DNA of 5,246 nt from Firmicutes bacterium UBA5449. Lineage in GTDB: Bacteria; Bacillota; SHA-98; UBA4971. The translations under genes and the position numbers were made by a program. The notes below the pieces were generated by a model. It was not told the origin of the DNA, ran no database searches, and saw only the letters and a list, made by a program, of their open reading frames with translations. The stretch lies in the NCBI GenBank assembly GCA_002424305.1, contig DIQZ01000080.1, positions 9,500 through 14,745 on the forward strand, written 5' to 3'. Below, one piece after another: positions 1 through 5,246 of the stretch; the first letter of the stretch is position 1, and each line of letters starts with the position of its first letter.

Positions 1-1282
1 GCTTGCCATTCTGGTGTAACTTGACATCCACCTGGTCGCTGGGCTTGCCATCCACAATGGTCTTCACACGGATCCGCCCGGGCCGTTGGAAAGTAAGCTC
101 TACCTTCTTGACCTCACCACGCTTAACCTCAATTCCCTCAACTCCCAGGGACTGTTTAGGAACAGATGAATAATCGCATCTCAAATCATATATCCCGGCA
201 GAGACCTTAATTGACAACCTATCACCGTCAGATGCAAGCTGTCCGCGGTCTTTTCCGTCTCTAAAAACCCTGGCAGCAAGCGCAGACGGAGGTATTGCCT
301 TCCCGCCTGCCTCTGCATAAAGGACAATCTTGCCTGTCATGTCCCCAAAATCCAAGCGGACTCTAGTAGTCTGGCCGCCCTTGAGATTCACGTTCGCCTG
401 GCTTACCTCCATAGGCTCATTGTCCACTATGAATTTACCTGTCACAGTGTACACGCCTTCAGCCGCCGAAAGCCTCAAGACTTCCCCGGCTTTGGCTTTC
501 ACCTCGACCGCCACAGGCTTACCTGATGAATCAAGGACTTGGATATCAGTTTGGGCTGTGACATTCTTCCCGTCAGCCCATGCTTCCACCTCAAGGGACG
601 GCGCAGCGACTACTTCAACCATAATTGATTTCAGTGCGTTGCTAAGGCTGGCCTTGTCCTTCGCAGAAAAGTAATTCCCAATACATTTTACTTTCTCTTC
701 AGCTGCAGCAGAAAGGGCAAATCCTACAACATACGGCTTAAGGATGATCCCGTCCTTCTGTAGTTCCTGGGAAATTGCACACGGGTTTGCCCAACAGCTT
801 TCCTCTCCGTCTGTAACCAGAACAATAACGTTCCTGCTGTCTTTCCCTTTAGGGAAGTCCTTTGCCGCCTCCTTCAGCGAATACCCTATCGGTGTCATTC
901 CTTTCGGGCTCAAAGATTCAACTATCTGCAAGATAGAAGACCTCACCTTACCTACCGGGCCGAAAGGCTGCATGAGTCCTGAGTCCTCACACGAACTCTT
1001 TCCAGGCAACTGAAAACCGTATACTCGCAAAGCAATCTCGAGCATAGGGTCATCATCCAACCCCTCCACGAGCTCTTTCAGGACTTCCTTAGCCACATCC
1101 ATACGGGATTGCTTTCCTTCTACTTTTTCCTTCATGCTGCCGGATGCATCGATAATGAATTCTATATACGTCTTCTCGCCTGACTCGGCGGCAAAGACGG
1201 AACTTGCTTGCGCAAACAAAACTACGACTACTAGAAGGACAATTACTTTCAAGCAAAAATCTCTCCCGGAAAATCTCATCAT
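1..1282 (-). CDS. Secreted VWA-domain protein with C-terminal beta-sandwich repeats (partial, 3' end outside window)
   Basis: Reading leftward from ATG at 1282 gives 427 codons without a stop; the C-terminus lies beyond base 1. Residues 1-31 form a Sec signal peptide: K12, then a V/L-rich core at about 13-24, with a likely signal peptidase I cut after V29-F-A31. Residues 38 to about 222 are a von Willebrand factor A domain with a complete MIDAS: D45-x-S47-x-S49, T130 and D158 (in LVTDGEES). Such sites hold a divalent metal and bind protein or matrix ligands. Residues about 228-427 are beta-rich repeats; the segments starting near 310 (LDFGDMTGKI) and 396 (LTFQRPGRIRV) align with each other. 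C98, C163, C168 and C200 fall in the exported domain and could form disulfides. The start is one of two adjacent ATGs; GAGAGGGG (1291-1298) lies 8 bases upstream of the first. It follows the glycosidase-family gene by 31 bases, so co-transcription is likely. The ligand is unknown. The VWA call is firm; the repeat family name is not. Confidence 0.93.
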   Translation of the reverse strand, partial: MMRFSGRDFCLKVIVLLVVVVLFAQASSVFAAESGEKTYIEFIIDASGSMKEKVEGKQSRMDVAKEVLKELVEGLDDDPMLEIALRVYGFQLPGKSSCEDSGLMQPFGPVGKVRSSILQIVESLSPKGMTPIGYSLKEAAKDFPKGKDSRNVIVLVTDGEESCWANPCAISQELQKDGIILKPYVVGFALSAAAEEKVKCIGNYFSAKDKASLSNALKSIMVEVVAAPSLEVEAWADGKNVTAQTDIQVLDSSGKPVAVEVKAKAGEVLRLSAAEGVYTVTGKFIVDNEPMEVSQANVNLKGGQTTRVRLDFGDMTGKIVLYAEAGGKAIPPSALAARVFRDGKDRGQLASDGDRLSIKVSAGIYDLRCDYSSVPKQSLGVEGIEVKRGEVKKVELTFQRPGRIRVKTIVDGKPSDQVDVKLHQNGK

Positions 1283-1313
1283 TGGAACCGCCCCTCTCAA
1301 TAATTCCTTTTGG

Positions 1314-2498
1314 TCATTGCTCATCATCGACCAAGACTAGCAACGCGTTACTGATATTACGTCCCGGACGGGTAATGTACTCATCCCTGTAGGCCAAGCC
1401 GCTGGAAGCCCCACCGTCTAAGTTCATTGCTTCCAATGCGCCAAGTGATTTCATCACCTCCGCAAGTTCAGCCATCTTCGCGCCTGGCACGGTAACCATG
1501 AGAAGTTCTCCTGACTCAGTTATGCCCAGTGCTGATCTGGCATTGGATTGAGAGAAGATCTTCGCCTCTGTGAAACCTTCAGCTTTAGCGGATTCAACGC
1601 TGAAAACAATACGGCCGTCTTTCACCAATCTGGGTCCTGCACCGATACCCTCTGTAACATCAGCCCAGATACCACTCGCTGACGTCCCGTCCTCTATCTC
1701 AAGACGGTAATGGACAAGGGCACCTACGTGAAATCGACTTGCCAGAGACGTCTCACTGCCTCTGAAATTAATGACGTAACCATCGTCTGGAATTGCCTGA
1801 TCACCTGTACCAATAAACGTTACCTTGCCGCCTTTGACTACCACGGATATTCCGTCGCCCACACCGGTGGTCATGCCCCGCCAAGGGGTGTAGATTATGA
1901 CGCTGTTTGCGGAAGTGGGTGCTCGGTTAATGAAGTAGGAGTACCAATTATTCGGCCATTTTTCAGAACCATCGATCCCACCGACAATCTTGAACCTTAC
2001 CGGCGCCATCATCCCCTTCTTGTCACCGGTTATCCCAAAAACAGTACCGGTATTGCCTTTGTGGACAACCTCACCACAAGTAATAATAGTTCCCACAGGG
2101 TCTTTCACAGGACCTTTCTCATATGCATTAAAGAAAGTCCCGTTGATAGCAGCTACAGCTCCTTTTCGCCGGGCAAGTTCCAGTAGACCCTCTGTCGCGC
2201 CCACCATGTCATTTGCCAGCCCCACCATCACCCTGACTCTGGGATCACGAAGCTTCACTCTGACCACGCTGGCAGTAATAGTCTGACTTCCCAACTTAAC
2301 TTGTACCGACTCACTGATTACAGGATCTCCGACTGCTTTAGCCTCTGCAAAGCCTACGGAATTGACATGGAAATACACGGAGCTGACATGAGTAAATCCT
2401 ATAACCAGACCATGTACACACAAAAGGCCTACGACTACTCGTAATAGTAGACCCCAGGCCCTGTCAAGTCTCAAACCTGTTACACGGCTTCCAGCCAT
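1314..2498 (-). CDS. Phosphodiester glycosidase family protein (NAGPA/DUF2233 domain), exported or membrane-anchored
   Basis: This is a complete 394-residue protein. A basic N-terminus (R5, R10, R13) precedes a hydrophobic stretch at about 15-35, which acts as a signal peptide or uncleaved anchor; a possible cleavage site is near G49-F-A-E-A53. The catalytic-type domain covers about 70-391 and shows the family landmarks: AINGTFFN at 117-124, GAGPRLV at 286-292, R321-S-A-L-G325, NLDGGASS at 359-366 and GRNISNALLV at 379-388. The family is named after the eukaryotic enzyme that removes GlcNAc from the GlcNAc-phosphodiester on lysosomal enzymes. Bacterial members are extracytoplasmic and mostly uncharacterised; some are annotated as exopolysaccharide-related (EpsL-like). 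The substrate here cannot be read from sequence. The start is ATG at 2498, with GGGGTGAGG (2507-2515) 8 bases upstream. The stop is TGA at 1314-1316, 31 bases before the VWA gene, so the two probably form an operon. The fold assignment is firm; the enzymatic role is inferred from the family. Confidence 0.92.
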   Translation of the reverse strand: MAGSRVTGLRLDRAWGLLLRVVVGLLCVHGLVIGFTHVSSVYFHVNSVGFAEAKAVGDPVISESVQVKLGSQTITASVVRVKLRDPRVRVMVGLANDMVGATEGLLELARRKGAVAAINGTFFNAYEKGPVKDPVGTIITCGEVVHKGNTGTVFGITGDKKGMMAPVRFKIVGGIDGSEKWPNNWYSYFINRAPTSANSVIIYTPWRGMTTGVGDGISVVVKGGKVTFIGTGDQAIPDDGYVINFRGSETSLASRFHVGALVHYRLEIEDGTSASGIWADVTEGIGAGPRLVKDGRIVFSVESAKAEGFTEAKIFSQSNARSALGITESGELLMVTVPGAKMAELAEVMKSLGALEAMNLDGGASSGLAYRDEYITRPGRNISNALLVLVDDEQ

Positions 2499-2627
2499 GT
2501 CTCTCGCCTCACCCCTATCTTTCCCCCGATGTCTATCCTTGTCCCTTACCTTTCATAAAACGGCCGCAAGTTTCAGTATTACACTAAGAAAGCACGCTGA
2601 AACCGTATCGTGTGCATCGAGGTGTCC

Positions 2628-2641
2628 ATATGACGGCATAT
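2628..2641. repeat. Short dyad (possible operator half-sites)
   Basis: ATATG and CATAT form perfect 5-bp inverted arms around the centre ACGG. The dyad lies in the divergent intergenic region, just left of the tandem repeat. It is short enough to occur by chance in an AT-rich stretch. A regulator site is possible but unproven. Confidence 0.3.
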
Positions 2642-2654
2642 ATCCCGGTAGACC

Positions 2655-2678
2655 TACACCAACTAATACACCAACTAA
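2655..2678. repeat. Perfect 12-bp tandem direct repeat in the divergent promoter region
   Basis: TACACCAACTAA occurs twice head-to-tail with no mismatch (2655-2666 and 2667-2678). It sits upstream of both divergent genes, about 45 bases left of the proposed rightward -35 box. Regulators of the MalT class are known to bind direct repeats cooperatively, so this could be a binding site for the adjacent regulator. It could equally be a slippage duplication with no role. The sequence is not the MalT box of enterobacteria. Confidence 0.85.
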
Positions 2679-2722
2679 CTCGGGAAATGATTGATCCTTC
2701 ACCCATTAAGATTATTGTACAA

Positions 2723-2751
2723 ATGTCACCTGACCAAAAAGTTGCCATAAT
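2723..2751 (+). promoter_or_regulatory. Candidate sigma-70-type promoter for the rightward regulator
   Basis: ATGTCA (2723-2728, 4 of 6 to TTGACA) is separated by exactly 17 bases from CATAAT (2746-2751, 5 of 6 to TATAAT). Transcription would start near 2758, giving a leader of about 90 bases before the TTG start at 2850. The spacing and -10 box are good and the -35 is moderate. Confidence is limited because it was picked by eye. Confidence 0.45.
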
Positions 2752-2833
2752 CTGTCCACCTGAAGTTGGAGAATGATAGGAAATTGACCTTGTGTGTAGA
2801 AGAATCATGTCAGTAGCAATCTTCCTGTAAATC

Positions 2834-2852
2834 AAGGGCGGTGCCTCTGTTG
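2834..2852 (+). promoter_or_regulatory. Ribosome binding site and TTG start of the regulator
   Basis: The last in-frame stop is TAG at 2814-2816, and no ATG lies between it and the conserved N-terminus. The purine/G-rich AAGGGCGGTG (2834-2843) sits 6 bases before TTG at 2850. An alternative GTG at 2841 overlaps this site and has only 2 bases to AAGGG, so TTG is preferred. TTG gives an N-terminus MTEVIVTKLVPPKPGPG, which matches the usual MalT-like beginning a few residues before TKL. The start codon sits at the centre of a small dyad, TCTGT-TG-ACAGA (2846-2857). Confidence 0.6.
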
Positions 2853-5246
2853 ACAGAAGTAATAGTAACGAAGTTGGTACCACCGAAACCGGGGCCTGGG
2901 TTGATTGAAAGACCCCGTCTCCTTGAGGCCTTGTCTCAGCTTGGGGAAAGAAAAGCGACGTTTCTCGTGGTGCCTGCAGGTTACGGGAAGACCACTCTGA
3001 TTCTCCAGGCCGTCGGCACCACTCCAAAACCCCTGATCTGGTATCGGCTGGACACTTATGACAATGACATTTCTATTTTTCTCAAACACTTGATAGCAGG
3101 TATAGAAAGACATTTTGGCATCCCGTGTCACGGAATGCCACACCCGCTAAAGCCGAGGTTAGACAAAGATGGCTCACATAGACGTTCACTAGTAAGTGCG
3201 CTGGTAAACTATCTCGCAGCCAGAGCCGGTGACGGGCTACTCATAGTCTTAGATGACTATCATCTAGTGACTAACCCCTCAATCCACAGTCTCGTCGAGG
3301 ATCTCATTTCCTATCTTCCCATAGGAGTCCACATAATCATCGCAAGTCGCACATCTCTTCCCCGTTCCTTCTCGCGGCTTCTTTGCATAGGACAAGGTCT
3401 CATTATCGGAGCTCAGGCTCTACGCTTCACTGCGGACGAAATGGAAGCCGCGCTTAGCTATGGCTTTTTGAGCCGAAACTTCCGGATGAAAAGCTTCCTC
3501 ATTGGGAATACCGGGAGGGGAAGCCTAAACGAGGGGAACATCGGGAGCGAAGATCCCCACGGTGTGCCTCTACAAGCTATCCTGGATTTTGAACACATGA
3601 CAGGCGGTTGGCCAATAGCGTTAACGCTTCTTCCGGAATTCATCGCACGATCCAGTGCTATGCGCTCTGATGCTATGCGATCCGGCACTGCCGACGATAA
3701 CAGCCTTCTCCGTTCTATCCATTCCGACGCATTTCTTCGAGACGTTTTTCACCCGGACAAAAGAACCCGTGCAATCTATGAATACCTAGAAACTGAGGTC
3801 CTCAGTCAGCAGCCTGATGATGTCAGAAGGTTCCTCCTTGCCACCTCGGTGCTGGATTCAATGACACCTGCAAACTGTGACAGCCTACTAGGGATAACTC
3901 ATTCCAACCGGCTCCTGGATCACTTGAGCCTTGAGCAACTGTTCCTGGTTCGTCTCGAGGGAGATGAAGAAGCATACCGTTATCATGAGCTCTTTCGTAG
4001 GTTCCTCTTAGATCGATTGGGTCCGGAACGTAAAAGCCTGTTAATGCAGGCAGGCCTAATGGCAAGACAGGCTGGGAAACTTGAGGCTGCGGCCGGATAT
4101 TTCTCTTTAGCGGAGGCAAAAGAGGATACGATTTCAGTTATCAGGGACATCGCCGGTCGAGCTCTCCGTGCCGGTCGTTGGCAGACAGCAGCAAAATGGT
4201 TAGGATGCATTTCCGCCACGGACTTAGCCTCTGACCCCTGGTTATCCCTATATAAGGCACATGTAGAAGCTTCTAAGGGGAAACTGACTGATGCCGAGAT
4301 CTGGGTAGTTCGAGCCAACGCGATGTTCGAGAGCGCCGGTGAACGTCTAGGCCTTTCTGAAGGACAAGTGCTCATGGCGCGAATCCTGCGCTCTCGCGGC
4401 CGCTGCCACGAGAGCATGGCATTGCTGGATCAAGCTTGCTCAAACCTAACGGAGCAAGAGATTAGTGAACGTTTTCACATTCCGCTTGAACGCGCACTGA
4501 ATCTATTCATCACAGGTGAACTGCATCAGGCAGAGGCCTTGTTAATTAGCGCTTTCCGACAAGCTCAGGAGGAAAATGACGGCCTCATTCTATCATACAT
4601 AGCAGAGAATCTGGGCAACTTGAACTACATTCAAGGAGAATGTCAAGAGGCGTTACGTATATTCAAACTCGGTATTGAGGCATCGCCTGAATCTACGCTA
4701 CCAGGCCACTGGCTCGAGGAGAGCCGTTGCTGGATCTACTTAGGTTGGGGTCAACTGAATCGAGCGCTTGAGCATGCCAAGCAGAACCTTGAAGCGAAAA
4801 AGAAGTTTGGCCCTACCGGGACTCTTCCTGCAGCATATGTTTACGTGGGTTGTGTTTACACTGAGCTGGGAGAGCTGAGACTTGCGGAAGAGTATTATAG
4901 GAAAGCCCTTCAACTAGGAGAAGATCCTTTTGCTCATGCTCTGGGTAAAGCTCACCTAGCAAGATGTCTGAGCTTTCAAAGGCGCTGGACTGAAGCGTTA
5001 GCTGAAGCGAAGGAAGTCCTTGATCAGGTTGAGAATGAGTCGATTCTACATGCGCTATGCAAAGTTGTCGCCTCGACTGTCTTTATTCACGTGGGCGACC
5101 TGCTCCAAGCCAGATTTCTACTTCAAGAGGCAATCAGTTTTATGGAAGCATGCGACATGTCAGGCCAACCCTTATGCAGCGCATACGGCCTGCTTAGCGG
5201 GATTCTGTTCTCTCTGGAGGAGATGTCAGATGCCCACATCTTAGCA
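2850..5246 (+). CDS. MalT-like STAND ATPase transcriptional regulator with TPR array (partial, 3' end outside window)
   Basis: One open frame of 799 codons runs off the window. The N-terminus (TKLVPPKPGPGLIERPRLLEAL) is typical of MalT-like and BTAD-type ATPase regulators. Visible motifs are Walker A PAGYGKTT (42-49), Walker B LIVLDDYH (131-138), a sensor-like IIIASR (162-167), LRFT (191-194) and TGGWPIAL (251-258). The winged-helix linker (about 327-390) has FLLATSVLD and YRYHELFRRFL (376-386). From about 400 onward the protein is helical and TPR-like, with a clear TPR at about 661-692 (AYVYVGCVYTELGELRLAEEYYRKAL). In this family ATP binding and an inducer seen by the helical array drive oligomerisation and transcription activation. 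The output domain is not visible: it could be a LuxR HTH (as in MalT) or a wHTH plus BTAD. Two small in-frame duplications lie between the sensor and linker (residues 219-238 and 269-278). The divergent placement suggests it controls the glycosidase/VWA pair, by inference only. Confidence 0.9.
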   Translation, partial: MTEVIVTKLVPPKPGPGLIERPRLLEALSQLGERKATFLVVPAGYGKTTLILQAVGTTPKPLIWYRLDTYDNDISIFLKHLIAGIERHFGIPCHGMPHPLKPRLDKDGSHRRSLVSALVNYLAARAGDGLLIVLDDYHLVTNPSIHSLVEDLISYLPIGVHIIIASRTSLPRSFSRLLCIGQGLIIGAQALRFTADEMEAALSYGFLSRNFRMKSFLIGNTGRGSLNEGNIGSEDPHGVPLQAILDFEHMTGGWPIALTLLPEFIARSSAMRSDAMRSGTADDNSLLRSIHSDAFLRDVFHPDKRTRAIYEYLETEVLSQQPDDVRRFLLATSVLDSMTPANCDSLLGITHSNRLLDHLSLEQLFLVRLEGDEEAYRYHELFRRFLLDRLGPERKSLLMQAGLMARQAGKLEAAAGYFSLAEAKEDTISVIRDIAGRALRAGRWQTAAKWLGCISATDLASDPWLSLYKAHVEASKGKLTDAEIWVVRANAMFESAGERLGLSEGQVLMARILRSRGRCHESMALLDQACSNLTEQEISERFHIPLERALNLFITGELHQAEALLISAFRQAQEENDGLILSYIAENLGNLNYIQGECQEALRIFKLGIEASPESTLPGHWLEESRCWIYLGWGQLNRALEHAKQNLEAKKKFGPTGTLPAAYVYVGCVYTELGELRLAEEYYRKALQLGEDPFAHALGKAHLARCLSFQRRWTEALAEAKEVLDQVENESILHALCKVVASTVFIHVGDLLQARFLLQEAISFMEACDMSGQPLCSAYGLLSGILFSLEEMSDAHILA
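3504..3550 (+). repeat. Imperfect 30-bp tandem duplication inside the regulator gene
   Basis: GGGAA followed 9 bases later by GGGAG appears at 3504-3517 and again at 3534-3547, exactly 30 bases (10 codons) apart. The protein reads IGNTGRGSLN then EGNIGSEDPH, sharing GN-x-G. It lies in a Gly/Asn/Ser-rich stretch, roughly residues 211-242, that appears longer than the usual segment between LRFT and the TGGWP motif in MalT-like proteins. It is probably a surface loop. Confidence 0.5.
3654..3683 (+). repeat. Imperfect 15-bp tandem duplication inside the regulator gene
   Basis: AGTGCTATGCGCTCT is followed directly by GATGCTATGCGATCC, encoding SAMRS then DAMRS (residues 269-278). The frame is kept. 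It lies just after the TGGWPIAL helix in a polar segment and probably reflects slippage in a tolerant loop. Confidence 0.65.

Larger units (their letters stand above)
2499..2849. other. Divergent intergenic region
   Basis: This 351-base stretch separates the leftward glycosidase/VWA unit from the rightward regulator, so it should carry promoters for both. I see no credible gene in it. It holds the leftward gene's Shine-Dalgarno (2507-2515), a short dyad (2628-2641), a perfect 12-bp tandem repeat (2655-2678), a reasonable rightward promoter (2723-2751) and the rightward gene's leader. No leftward promoter with both boxes in good form could be picked by eye. A leftward TACAAT hexamer (2714-2719, reverse strand) is the best isolated -10-like element. 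Confidence 0.75.

Noticed and set aside
330..674. Rightward 114-codon open frame
   Set aside because: Antisense to the beta-repeat part of the VWA gene, which has clear domain evidence in the other direction.
2416..2430. Lipobox around C27 of the glycosidase-family protein
   Set aside because: The residues before the cysteine are G-L-L; a large Leu at -1 does not fit the lipoprotein signal.
2497..2694. Rightward 65-codon open frame in the intergenic region
   Set aside because: Its ATG overlaps the start codon of the leftward gene, there is no ribosome site before it, the product is low-complexity, and its TPTNTPTN run simply reflects the 12-bp DNA repeat.
2714..2719. TACAAT on the reverse strand as a -10 for the leftward operon
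   Set aside because: The -10 match is good, but the sequence 16-18 bases upstream (ACTTTT) is a poor -35 and there is no proper extended -10, so no promoter was called.
2784..2789. TTGACC as a -35 box for the regulator
   Set aside because: No -10-like hexamer is found 16-18 bases downstream (the sequence there is CATGTCA).
2850..2855. Exact TTGACA consensus -35 hexamer
   Set aside because: It coincides with the TTG start codon of the regulator, and the hexamer 17 bases downstream (GTTGGT) is not a -10 box.
2584..3027. Leftward 147-codon open frame
   Set aside because: It lies opposite the conserved N-terminus and Walker A region of the regulator and shows no recognisable motif; a shadow frame.
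3983..4417. Leftward 144-codon open frame
   Set aside because: Antisense to the regulator's helical region, with no protein family features; a shadow frame.

Overview
The window is bacterial: there are strong purine-rich Shine-Dalgarno sites, a compact two-gene unit with a 31-base spacer, Sec-type leaders, and a large MalT-like regulator. This gene mix, with a TTG start, would suit a Gram-positive or deep-branching anaerobe of the Bacillota type. That placement is a weak inference; nothing in the window fixes the taxon.

Layout: the left half is transcribed leftward. A complete gene (2498 to 1314) encodes an exported or membrane-anchored phosphodiester glycosidase-family protein (NAGPA/DUF2233 fold). 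After 31 bases it is followed by a gene (1282 to beyond base 1) for a secreted von Willebrand factor A (VWA) protein. This protein has an intact metal-binding MIDAS site and a tail of repeated beta-sandwich modules, and is cut off by the window edge. A 351-base divergent intergenic region (2499-2849) holds a perfect 12-bp tandem repeat, a small dyad, and one reasonable rightward promoter. The right half (2850 to beyond 5246) is a single uninterrupted reading frame of 799 visible codons. It encodes a MalT-like STAND-class ATPase regulator with Walker A and B motifs, a winged-helix linker and a TPR-like helical array. Its C-terminal output domain (LuxR HTH or wHTH/BTAD) lies outside the window.

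How the parts may work together: the two leftward genes look like an operon for two extracytoplasmic proteins, one acting on glycans or glycosyl phosphodiesters and one binding a partner through a metal-dependent adhesion site. The divergent regulator is a natural candidate for controlling them, but this rests on position alone. No RNA genes, CRISPR arrays, insertion sequences or convincing terminators were seen.
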